From Seminibacterium arietis (lineage in GTDB: Bacteria; Pseudomonadota; Gammaproteobacteria; Enterobacterales; Pasteurellaceae): a stretch of DNA of 64,000 nt. The position numbers and the translations under genes are program-made. The notes under the pieces were generated by a model, which saw nothing but the letters and a program-made list of their open reading frames with translations, was not told the origin of the DNA and ran no database searches. The stretch covers positions 62,001 through 126,000 of the forward strand of contig NZ_JBHTJN010000001.1 of assembly GCF_042675725.1 (NCBI RefSeq), in the 5' to 3' direction. Each line of letters begins with the position of its first letter. Positions within the stretch are counted from its first letter, which is position 1. Shown one piece after another: positions 53,401 to 60,655 of this stretch.

Positions 53401-55965
53401 CGTAATATCATCACTACCAACAAGTTTAAAGGTGCTGTCTAACTTGCTTTCGTGCTTACCACTGGCATTATCAGCAAAAATCAGTTTTTTATTGCCAACA
53501 TAGTCATTCACTTGTTTGTCTGTCACGAGCTTAGGACTACTGTTATTAGGCGTTGCAATATTTGCCCCATTGCTTAGATTCTGAATTAATGTACTTTCAT
53601 TCAATCCCACTTTAATGGTCTTTGATTTGCCATCAGCAGCAGGCTCTGCACTGACTGAAAGTGCGGTCGAAGAATTTGGTTCTTTTTCCGCTTTGATTGC
53701 ACCGACTGCTATTTTTGAAATTACATCTTTGCCATCTTGATCGATATTATCCAAATTTTTATTCGCTTTTTTAGCAAGCTCATTAAACAGTTGTCCACCA
53801 TTTACGGCATCTTTGGAATTGGCTTTTATTTCACCATCTTTAACATTTGTCACTAAAACAGGTTTATTATTTTCACCGAGCGTAATTTTTTCTTTGTTTG
53901 GAACTGTTTTACCGCCCTCCTGTTTTTCGTCATACTTAACGGCAAAATCATCAGAGATTGAATTTTTGATCAATTTATCTTCAACTGCTTTTAATTGATC
54001 TTCTGTTGCGGCTCTACCACTTTCTATTTTTGTGGAATCCCAATCTTTATTGGTTAATCCAGTTACTGTCGCCTGTTTACTATTTTTTGGGCTAAATGAA
54101 AGACCTTGATCTTTAGCTGGATCAAAAGTCAGCGAACCGCCATCTTTTCCATTAATCGAATTAATATTAATCAATTGTTCTTTAAGAGTATGTTTCACTA
54201 CCCCGTTATTATCTACACTTGCGGTAATATTATCTGTATCGGTAAAATTTAATCCCTCTGATAATTTTACTGTTTTACCATTGGCTGAATTTGCTTTATA
54301 GCTTAATTTCACTTCAGCTAAAGCATCATGAACTTGCCTATCCGTAACAAGAGATGGTTTTTTATCGCCACGTCCTCCATTTTTATGATCGGGATCAGCA
54401 ATATTTGCATGTTCAGATAATTTAGTGATCAGCACTGATTCATCTAATTTTATTTTATATTTATTGTGATCTTTAGTTTGAGCATCTTTTGTTATTGTTA
54501 ATGCATCAGAACCACCGTCTTTTTCTACTTCTGTAGTTTTAATTGAACCCACTTTATTAGTCACATAAGTTTCAACGGCTTTTGAAGTGACGACTTTGTT
54601 ATCATCATCAGTATTGTTAGCACCTTCTTTAATTTCAGTTGCTTTATTAAGTGACAACTTAAAGGTTGTTTTATTTTGATCTTTAGTATCAGGCTCTACA
54701 ACAATATCTGTTTCGTTTTCTTTAGCAATAACGTCATATTCTTTTGCTTTAGCAGTTCCACCATTGCCACCTGATGGTAACGCTTCAATTTTTTTATTTA
54801 AATCATCATAGGCACCACGTAATTGTGCTAAGTTAACCGCATCAGTAGCTTGTGTACCTGGAGCGACATTAATAATTTGTCGATAATGTGTGTTGTCTTT
54901 CCCCACCGACACCACACCTAATGCTTTTGCATGTCCATTGACCAAAGCTGTGAGACTGCTAGTGATAAATGTTCTTGTATCGCTATTAGTATTTTCACCT
55001 TTATCCTCATTGAAATTAAGAACCGTTTCTCTTGTAGTCTCCGAGCGTGAACCCAAAGCAACTGAGTTAAACTTTTTAGATTTTGCCTGATAACCAATCG
55101 CTACGCCACTATGTTCATTATCCCCATAGCCAGATTGAAAATTATTCTGCAAATATGTTCTTTCTTGAACAGATATATCTCCTTCAACAATAGCTTCTCT
55201 ACCTATTGCAATGCCATTATCCGCTCTTGCTTTAAACTGTCCATTACCAACAGAAGTCCGCAATACTTTTGCACGATCCCCTATGGCTATGCCTCCGTAA
55301 GATTGAACATTCGCTTCTGAGCCTACTGCAACACTACCGTAAGCAAAATAATCTTGATCTTTTTTATAAAAAAATCCATTTTGGGGTTCACTCCCTACTT
55401 TTGCTTTATATCCTAAAGCCACAGAACGCCCTGCATATTTACCTGTTTTATAGGGATTTTGGGAATCCAATCCGCCACGGGCATAAGCTTCATATCCGAT
55501 TGCAATATCACCATTATCAATTGCTTTACTCGAATAACCAATTGCCATCGCACCATTATCTGCTACAACAGATTTAGAGCCGATAACAATCACTTTATCA
55601 AAATCACTACTCCTTTTAGTTGCTGTACTATAACTTGTGCCTAACTTGAACAACCTTGTTACATTTTCATTAGGATCACCAATAATAACAGAATCGTCTT
55701 TTGTTCCTTGTTCTAAAGTTGGTTTAGAAGATTTATCCATTTTAATCACAACACTGTTTGAAGTAGCAAAGGCTGTTGAGCTAAGTGTTGCTAAAGAAAG
55801 AAAGAAAGAAAGAAAGAGTGAGTGAGTGCCAAGCGTTGATGTTAATAATAAAGAATGAGAAATAGAGGTAGATTTTGATGCGGCAAGTTTATTTGTTCCT
55901 AATTCTGACACTGCTTTAGTGTTCCCTGTAGTAGGATCATATTTGTTTTTAAAAATCTTGTTCAT
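50428..55965 (-). CDS. Trimeric autotransporter adhesin (YadA/Hia-like)
   Basis: A 1845-residue surface protein that would trimerise and anchor itself in the outer membrane. An extended signal region (MNKIFKNKYDPTTGNT...) precedes the hydrophobic core; cleavage is probable after AFA (about 67). Residues 90-310 form a left-handed beta-roll head with repeats such as GIAIGDRAKV and SVALGSRSE, then a YadA-type neck (ATDAVNLAQL, about 375). Repeated stalk modules follow, with several necks (VNGGQL, VNGSQL) and NKNYVDRR units, an unusual Ala/Glu-rich coiled coil (about 1430-1545), and a C-terminal YadA anchor (AGKSLVAVSAGTFKGESAFA) ending GVGYLW. AGGAA precedes the ATG. A (CACT)3(CTTT)6 tract lies in the signal peptide, so expression may be phase-variable; it is now in frame. 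Ligand unknown; host cell adhesion is the usual role. Confidence 0.94.
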   Translation of the reverse strand: MNKIFKNKYDPTTGNTKAVSELGTNKLAASKSTSISHSLLLTSTLGTHSLFLSFFLSLATLSSTAFATSNSVVIKMDKSSKPTLEQGTKDDSVIIGDPNENVTRLFKLGTSYSTATKRSSDFDKVIVIGSKSVVADNGAMAIGYSSKAIDNGDIAIGYEAYARGGLDSQNPYKTGKYAGRSVALGYKAKVGSEPQNGFFYKKDQDYFAYGSVAVGSEANVQSYGGIAIGDRAKVLRTSVGNGQFKARADNGIAIGREAIVEGDISVQERTYLQNNFQSGYGDNEHSGVAIGYQAKSKKFNSVALGSRSETTRETVLNFNEDKGENTNSDTRTFITSSLTALVNGHAKALGVVSVGKDNTHYRQIINVAPGTQATDAVNLAQLRGAYDDLNKKIEALPSGGNGGTAKAKEYDVIAKENETDIVVEPDTKDQNKTTFKLSLNKATEIKEGANNTDDDNKVVTSKAVETYVTNKVGSIKTTEVEKDGGSDALTITKDAQTKDHNKYKIKLDESVLITKLSEHANIADPDHKNGGRGDKKPSLVTDRQVHDALAEVKLSYKANSANGKTVKLSEGLNFTDTDNITASVDNNGVVKHTLKEQLININSINGKDGGSLTFDPAKDQGLSFSPKNSKQATVTGLTNKDWDSTKIESGRAATEDQLKAVEDKLIKNSISDDFAVKYDEKQEGGKTVPNKEKITLGENNKPVLVTNVKDGEIKANSKDAVNGGQLFNELAKKANKNLDNIDQDGKDVISKIAVGAIKAEKEPNSSTALSVSAEPAADGKSKTIKVGLNESTLIQNLSNGANIATPNNSSPKLVTDKQVNDYVGNKKLIFADNASGKHESKLDSTFKLVGSDDITVAVSSDTNKQDGKATFTLNKTDTISDQNDTKNKVATAGAVKTYVDNALQKSKAEADETAVKYDNKDKNTITLGGKDSGKAPVAITNLKSGLGLADDDITGNADTNKQKVAEAVKNLLKNTDKEALHKAVNAGDLKAIALSGLDFAGNSGEVHRNLGEKLNIKGAGTTDSANFKGADGNINVKAESTDTLTVELAKKLKNLESAEFTSEETRGADVKQKVKTTIDGTGTVIKEIEDSGVDKDGGKTAEYKLDKVLLKDGDKSAAITAGETTVKEGNKQVTTTGDGISIKNGDNQSDEVVSIKNNNGKGEINFAKEKDAQGKEVGTGKIIGLADLADDADGSSAANKNYVDRKLKTALSDAAGNRPFDYYLDDVKVSKDKDGKFYKEENGQKRELTVEETAKVVIKAEPTTTPMVVTNIKDGNLSPTSKDAVNGSQLHHATGAMERDGKMTFADGRDRKPGSDTDAAANKGLTAQDGLNGKNANDKANALRNGEAGTVVYTDDIGNRLVKANDGKYYKTEDVDENGFAKADKSAVENPQLSFVNAKGETNAPTVVGNAASGLGIETPTDEQKTKLGELAKAVDDKVVDVAKKAKTLSAQARAFSDLTLAVSSLEQVIDAMPEGEEKAQALATLKENKEELARVEAGLKTARDALQTAKTELTEANKAYDENYNNITKATDKIADLVKADSKAKVTNVATVGDLQAVAKAGLNFTGNDDVKVHKNIGENLSIKGEGKFNSETTAEGNIKVEISQDGQGLEVKLSDRLQNMTSFETREINGKKSALDANGLKIVGPNGETTVSQLGTHIIGKGDNAGKSASYMLDGVKMQDKDGNTAEFSAEKGLKLAGKTGKPSFAVDKNGLTLKGRNGDTIIMNGDRGEITLPDVKPDASGNVAVNKNYVDRRTDELTNRFNSANKEMRAGVAGSNAAASLPQVYMAGKSLVAVSAGTFKGESAFAVGYSRVSDSGKVLLKLQGNSNSAGDLGGGVGVGYLW
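55793..55828 (-). repeat. Tetranucleotide repeat (CACT)3(CTTT)6 in the adhesin signal peptide
   Basis: On the plus strand six AAAG units (55793-55816) and three AGTG units (55817-55828) follow without interruption. They encode residues 46-58 of the adhesin, GTHSLFLSFFLSL, the hydrophobic core of the signal peptide. Gain or loss of one unit shifts the frame; three units add or remove four hydrophobic residues. Confidence 0.9.
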
Positions 55966-56230
55966 TTTTCATGTTCCTAAAAAAATAAAATTACGATAGA
56001 GTATAACGTTTGGTGAGCTGACATGCCGACCAATAGGTATAATTGCGGTTATGTTAGCGATTTTTATGTATAAATCAATCAGCTTTACAATTTAAATCAC
56101 ATAAATAGATAAAATCTTACTTTTTCTTTTAGAGTATTAATTTCTCCTTACAAAACGAATAGATTTTTTAGTTTTTCATCAATTCATATGATCAAACAAG
56201 AAAATCTAACTGACTTGATTTTTTTCAACT
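55966..56230. other. AT-rich divergent intergenic region
   Basis: The 363-bp gap between the adhesin and trhP starts with the adhesin upstream region; a minus-strand TATACT (56005-56000) is a possible -10 box without a clear -35. Bases 56040-56220 are AT-rich and hold no gene or RNA I recognise. Confidence 0.5.
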
Positions 56231-56259
56231 AAAAGTGCGGTAGAAATTACCGCACTTTT
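56231..56259. terminator. Uptake-signal hairpin upstream of trhP
   Basis: AAAAGTGCGGTA (56231-56242) and TACCGCACTTTT (56248-56259) form a perfect 12-bp stem with a 5-nt loop. No plus-strand gene precedes it, so it may be an uptake-signal pair without a terminator role, or insulate trhP from distant transcription. Confidence 0.6.
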
Positions 56260-56269
56260 TCTGTACAAT
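56241..56269 (+). promoter_or_regulatory. Probable trhP promoter
   Basis: TACAAT (56264-56269) is a good -10 and TAGAAA (56241-56246) a 4-of-6 match to -35 with 17-nt spacing. Transcription would start near 56276, giving a leader of about 50 nt made almost wholly of the tRNA-like structure. Confidence 0.5.
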
Positions 56270-56283
56270 GCCCGTTTTAACCG

Positions 56284-56322
56284 CCTACCCTGCGTAGGTC
56301 CTGACTTGTAATCAGAAAGAGA
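56284..56322 (+). promoter_or_regulatory. tRNA-Thr(UGU)-like leader structure of trhP
   Basis: CCTAC (56284-56288) pairs with GTAGG (56294-56298) as a D-arm-like hairpin; after one base, CTGA (56301-56304) pairs with TCAG (56312-56315) around the 7-nt loop CTTGTAA. The 15-mer CTGACTTGTAATCAG is the anticodon arm known from tRNA-Thr(UGU), with TGT in the anticodon place (56307-56309). The ribosome binding site AGAG (56318-56321) follows directly. A mimic that lets TrhP bind its own mRNA is an inference; a decayed tRNA piece is the alternative. Confidence 0.5.
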
Positions 56323-56328
56323 TTTTTT

Positions 56329-57708
56329 ATGACAACTTTTAAACCTGAACTGCTTTCCCCTGCGGGTTCATTGAAAAATATGCGTTATGCTTTTGCTTAT
56401 GGTGCTGATGCAGTCTATGCGGGACAACCTCGTTATAGTCTGCGAGTAAGAAATAATGAATTTAATCATGCTAACTTGAAAATTGGCATCGATGAAGCAC
56501 ATGCTTTAGGTAAAAAATTCTACGTTGTCGTTAATATTGCTCCGCACAATTCTAAATTAAAAACTTTTATTAAGGACTTGCAACCTGTCGTAGATATGCA
56601 ACCTGATGCATTGATTATGTCTGATCCTGGATTAATTATGTTAGTGCGAGAACATTTTCCCCAAATTGATGTGCATCTTTCTGTACAAGCTAATGCCGTG
56701 AACTGGGCAACAGTTAAATTTTGGAAACAATTAGGGTTAACTCGAGTAATTTTGTCTCGAGAGCTTTCATTAGAAGAAATAGCTGAAATTCGCCAACAAG
56801 TACCCGATATTGAAATCGAAATTTTTGTTCATGGAGCATTATGTATGGCATATTCAGGTCGTTGTTTGCTGTCGGGCTATATCAATAAACGAGATCCGAA
56901 TCAAGGTACTTGTACTAATGCTTGCCGTTGGGAATATTCAGTCGAAGAAGGAAAAGAAGATGAAATTGGCAATATTGTGCAAAAGTGCGGTGATATTTCA
57001 GTCAAAAATGTTGCTCCTAGTTTGGGCATTGGCAATACTACTGAAAAAGTATTTTTACTAGCAGAAAACCAACGTCCGCAAGAACAAATGTCAGCATTTG
57101 AGGATGAACATGGCACTTATATTATGAATTCTAAAGATTTACGAGCAGTACAACATGTAGAAAAACTCACTCAGCTTGGCGTACATTCATTAAAAATTGA
57201 AGGGCGTACTAAATCTTTTTATTACTGTGCAAGAACGGCTCAAGTCTATCGTAAGGCAATTGATGATGCAGCAGCAGGCAGACCTTTTGATCAAAGTTTA
57301 ATGGATACGCTAGAAAGCCTTGCTCATCGTGGTTATACAGAGGGTTTTTTACGTCGTCATACTCATGATGAATATCAAAACTATGATTATGGTTACAGTA
57401 TTTCTCAACGCCAACAATTTGTTGGTGAATTTACAGGGCAACGCAAAAATGGCATGGCAGAAGTTGCAGTAAAAAATAAATTTTTGCTAGGCGATGAAGT
57501 GGAACTAATGACACCTAAAGGCAATATTATTTTTAAAATTGATCGAATGGTCAATCGCAAAAATGAAGAAATTTCTACCGCACTGGGTGATGGTCATTTC
57601 GTATTTTTAGATGTCCCTGAAGATATTTGTCTTGATTATGCGTTATTGATGCGAAACTTAGTTGATACTAATACTCGCAATCCCCATGGAGGTTCTCAGC
57701 AAAAATAA
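56329..57708 (+). CDS. trhP: Prephenate-dependent tRNA uridine(34) hydroxylase (U32 family)
   Basis: Formerly yegQ. Hydroxylates U34 of a set of tRNAs, among them tRNA-Thr(UGU), to 5-hydroxyuridine, the substrate for CmoA/CmoB carboxymethoxylation. The 459-residue protein has the U32 signature EIFVHGALCMAYSGRCLLS, and cysteines in CTNACRWEY that could ligate an iron-sulfur cluster; start ELLSPAGSLKNMRYAFAYGADAVY is the TIM-barrel opening typical of the family. The call to TrhP rather than RlhA or the UbiU/V proteins rests on overall resemblance and length. A tRNA-like leader precedes it. queA and tgt follow on the same strand. Confidence 0.92.
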   Translation: MTTFKPELLSPAGSLKNMRYAFAYGADAVYAGQPRYSLRVRNNEFNHANLKIGIDEAHALGKKFYVVVNIAPHNSKLKTFIKDLQPVVDMQPDALIMSDPGLIMLVREHFPQIDVHLSVQANAVNWATVKFWKQLGLTRVILSRELSLEEIAEIRQQVPDIEIEIFVHGALCMAYSGRCLLSGYINKRDPNQGTCTNACRWEYSVEEGKEDEIGNIVQKCGDISVKNVAPSLGIGNTTEKVFLLAENQRPQEQMSAFEDEHGTYIMNSKDLRAVQHVEKLTQLGVHSLKIEGRTKSFYYCARTAQVYRKAIDDAAAGRPFDQSLMDTLESLAHRGYTEGFLRRHTHDEYQNYDYGYSISQRQQFVGEFTGQRKNGMAEVAVKNKFLLGDEVELMTPKGNIIFKIDRMVNRKNEEISTALGDGHFVFLDVPEDICLDYALLMRNLVDTNTRNPHGGSQQK

Positions 57709-57725
57709 ATTTAAGAGAAATTGTA

Positions 57726-57752
57726 GCCCGTATTTCTAAGGGCGTTGATTTT
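57726..57752 (+). terminator. Weak terminator after trhP
   Basis: GCCC (57726-57729) and GGGC (57740-57743) form a short stem followed by GTTGATTTTTT, 18 bp after the trhP stop. Confidence 0.4.
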
Positions 57753-57836
57753 TTGTGCTTAAATTATTTTATTTTTTCTTGTGCTATGTCTAAAATCCCT
57801 CTAGACTAGCCACATTTTTAATAGACTAATATTATT

Positions 57837-58913
57837 ATGCAAGTTTCTGATTTTTATTTTGATTTACCTGATGAATTGATTGCACGTTATCCGAAATCAA
57901 AACGACGTGCCAGTCGATTATTACAACTTAATGGTGAAAATGGTCAAATTTCGCACCGCACTTTTGTTGATGTTTTAGAGCTAATCGATGAAGGCGATCT
58001 GCTCGTATTCAATAATACTAGAGTCATTCCAGCTAGAATGTTTGGTCGTAAAGCGAGTGGCGGAAAAATTGAAGTACTCGTTGAACGAATTTTAACAGAG
58101 GATCGTTTTTTAGCTCATGTACGAGCCTCTAAATCACCAAAAGAAGGTGCAATTTTATTTTTAGGTGAAGATAAATTAGGCGAAAATCAAGGTATTCAAG
58201 TACAATTAGTCTCTCGTCAAGACAGCCTTTTTGAACTAGAACTTTGTGATAAAAACGCCGCACTTTTAGACGTGTTGCAACAAATAGGTCACATGCCTCT
58301 CCCTCCTTATATTGATCGTCCTGATGAAGATGCAGATAAAGAACGTTACCAAACGGTATATAACAAAATACCAGGTGCTGTAGCAGCACCAACGGCAGGA
58401 TTGCATTTTGATGAAGAAATGTTGCAACAACTAAAAGAGAAAAAAGTGAATTTTGCTTTCGTTACGCTACATGTAGGTGCTGGCACATTTCAACCTGTAC
58501 GAGTGGAAAAAGTAGAAAATCATAAAATGCACGCTGAATATGTAGAGGTGCCACAACAAACGGTTGATGCAATTTTAACTACAAAAGCACAAGGTAAGCG
58601 TGTCATTGCTGTTGGAACAACTTCCGTCAGATCGATTGAAAGTGCTGCAATGTCCGCACAACAAAAAGGAAGCGACCTATTACTTGAACCTTATTTTGCG
58701 GATACTTCTATTTTTATTTATCCAGGTAAAGAATTCTACATAACAGATTGTTTAATCACTAATTTTCATTTACCTGAAACCACGTTAATTATGCTCGTTT
58801 GTGCCTTTGCTGGCTATCAACATACTATGAATGCTTATAAAAGTGCGGTAGAAAATCAATACCGTTTTTTTAGTTATGGTGATGCCATGTTTATTAGCAA
58901 AAAATTGAGCTAA
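57837..58913 (+). CDS. queA: tRNA preQ1(34) S-adenosylmethionine ribosyltransferase-isomerase
   Basis: Moves the ribosyl part of SAM onto preQ1 in tRNA to make epoxyqueuosine. The 358-residue protein starts MQVSDFYFDLPDELIARYP and has NNTRVIPARMFG, AAPTAGLHF and VGTTSVRSIESAA, all typical of QueA. It precedes tgt by 46 bp and the order queA-tgt-yajC-secD-secF is the same as in E. coli. Two uptake signals lie inside. Confidence 0.97.
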   Translation: MQVSDFYFDLPDELIARYPKSKRRASRLLQLNGENGQISHRTFVDVLELIDEGDLLVFNNTRVIPARMFGRKASGGKIEVLVERILTEDRFLAHVRASKSPKEGAILFLGEDKLGENQGIQVQLVSRQDSLFELELCDKNAALLDVLQQIGHMPLPPYIDRPDEDADKERYQTVYNKIPGAVAAPTAGLHFDEEMLQQLKEKKVNFAFVTLHVGAGTFQPVRVEKVENHKMHAEYVEVPQQTVDAILTTKAQGKRVIAVGTTSVRSIESAAMSAQQKGSDLLLEPYFADTSIFIYPGKEFYITDCLITNFHLPETTLIMLVCAFAGYQHTMNAYKSAVENQYRFFSYGDAMFISKKLS

Positions 58914-58959
58914 TTAAATTTAAACAACCCTCGAACTGTCTATTCGATAAGGAAAAATA

Positions 58960-60129
58960 ATGACAATGAAATTTACTTTACATAAAACTGATGGTACTGC
59001 TCGTCGTGGTACAATGACGTTCTATCGACCTCAAGGCGAATGCACTGTGCAAACACCTGCATTTATGCCTGTAGGAACTTATGGCACGGTAAAAGGTATG
59101 ACGCCTGAAGAAGTACGACAAACAGGTGCTGAGATTTTACTTGGAAACACTTTTCACCTTTGGTTAAGACCAGGACAAGAAATTATGCGTAAACATGGCG
59201 ATTTACATGATTTTATGCAATGGCACCGCCCAATTTTAACTGATAGCGGTGGTTTTCAAGTGTTTAGCTTAGGGAAATTACGTAAAATTACCGAAGAAGG
59301 AGTAAAATTCCAAAATCCAATTAATGGTGAGCGTATCTTTCTTTCACCTGAAAAATCTATGGAAATTCAATACGATCTAGGTTCTGATATTGTAATGATC
59401 CTAGATGAATGTACACCTTATCCTGCTACTTTTGATTATGCTAAAAAATCCATGGAAATGTCATTACGGTGGGCAAAACGTAGCCGTGATCACTTTGATA
59501 AACTCGGCAACAAAAATGCACTATTCGGCATTGTGCAAGGCAGCACTTTTGAAGAGTTACGCAAAGTATCAGCAGAAGAATTAGTTAAAATTGGCTTCGA
59601 TGGCTATGCTGTAGGTGGTCTTGCAGTAGGTGAGCCAAAAGAAGATATGCACCGTATATTAGAATATATTTGTCCGCAATTACCCGCAGATAGACCTCGT
59701 TACTTAATGGGTGTGGGTAAACCTGAAGATTTAGTAGAAGGTGTTAGACGTGGTATTGATATGTTTGACTGCGTTATGCCTACACGCAATGCTCGTAATG
59801 GACATCTATTCGTAACGGGTGGAATTGTGAAAATCCGTAATGCAAAATATCGTGATGATACAACTCCGTTAGATCCAGAATGTGATTGTTACACTTGTAA
59901 AAACTACACTAAATCATATTTATATCATCTTGATAAGTGCGGTGAAATATTAGGTGCCAGATTGAATACCATTCATAATTTACGTTACTATCAGCGTTTA
60001 ATGGAAAAAATTCGCCACGCCATTGAACAAGATACATTTGATCAATTTATTAGTGATTTCTATGCTCGACGTGGGCAGGCTGTGCCGCCATTGCAATTAG
60101 AGATTGCTCAAAATAAAAACGTAGATTGA
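58960..60129 (+). CDS. tgt: tRNA-guanine(34) transglycosylase
   Basis: Swaps G34 for preQ1 in tRNAs with GUN anticodons. The 389-residue TIM barrel has the nucleophile-containing MFDCVMPTRNARNGHLF, DSGGFQVFS with a catalytic Asp, and the zinc site CDCYTC with a downstream Cys and His. AAGGA lies six nt before the ATG at 58960; a second ATG at 58966 matches the E. coli start (MKF). The C-terminus is somewhat longer than E. coli (about 375). Confidence 0.97.
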   Translation: MTMKFTLHKTDGTARRGTMTFYRPQGECTVQTPAFMPVGTYGTVKGMTPEEVRQTGAEILLGNTFHLWLRPGQEIMRKHGDLHDFMQWHRPILTDSGGFQVFSLGKLRKITEEGVKFQNPINGERIFLSPEKSMEIQYDLGSDIVMILDECTPYPATFDYAKKSMEMSLRWAKRSRDHFDKLGNKNALFGIVQGSTFEELRKVSAEELVKIGFDGYAVGGLAVGEPKEDMHRILEYICPQLPADRPRYLMGVGKPEDLVEGVRRGIDMFDCVMPTRNARNGHLFVTGGIVKIRNAKYRDDTTPLDPECDCYTCKNYTKSYLYHLDKCGEILGARLNTIHNLRYYQRLMEKIRHAIEQDTFDQFISDFYARRGQAVPPLQLEIAQNKNVD

Positions 60130-60320
60130 TTAAAATTTAAATTTTTACAACTAAAGTGCGGTGAGTTTTAAAGAAATTTTCACTTTATTTAGAATTTGTG
60201 GTATTTTATCCGCTGTTTGCTTTGCGAGGTTTGAGTTTGCGGATTCAATACCGAACACTGCACTTAGTCAATCGTTGCAGATGTTCTGCGTAATTTTCAC
60301 TTAATAAGAAGGATAAAAAA

Positions 60321-60620
60321 ATGGGTGCTGAACAAGGTAATCCAATGTCAATGATTTTTATTTTCATTATTTTCGGTTTAATTTTTTACTTCATGATTTA
60401 TCGCCCTCAGGCAAAACGCAACAAAGCACATAAACAATTAATGTCTGAATTAGCAAAAGGTACTGAAGTACTAACTTCTGGTGGTATCATTGGTAAAATT
60501 ACTAAGATCACAGCTGAAAGTGATCAAGTAGTACTCGCTTTAAATGACACTACAGAAATCACAATTAAACGTGATTTTATCGTGGCAGTATTGCCAAAAG
60601 GTTCATTAAAATCTCTTTAA
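60321..60620 (+). CDS. yajC: SecYEG-associated protein YajC
   Basis: Small single-span membrane partner of SecDF. The 99-residue protein has one helix (about 12-30, MIFIFIIFGLIFYFMIYRP) and a cytosolic part with LTSGGIIGKITKI and IKRDFIVAVLPKGS, matching YajC. GAAGGA precedes the ATG. The 191 bp between tgt and yajC hold an uptake signal and no gene; a promoter for yajC-secD-secF may lie here, but I cannot fix boxes. Confidence 0.96.
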   Translation: MGAEQGNPMSMIFIFIIFGLIFYFMIYRPQAKRNKAHKQLMSELAKGTEVLTSGGIIGKITKITAESDQVVLALNDTTEITIKRDFIVAVLPKGSLKSL

Positions 60621-60655
60621 TGTTGTAATTTATTCCGCAGGGGAACAAAAAAGAT

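Noticed and set aside
51074..55825. Several open frames of 60-140 codons on the plus strand opposite the adhesin gene
   Set aside because: They lie fully inside the adhesin on the other strand, have serine/leucine-rich shadow compositions and no ribosome sites or family features.
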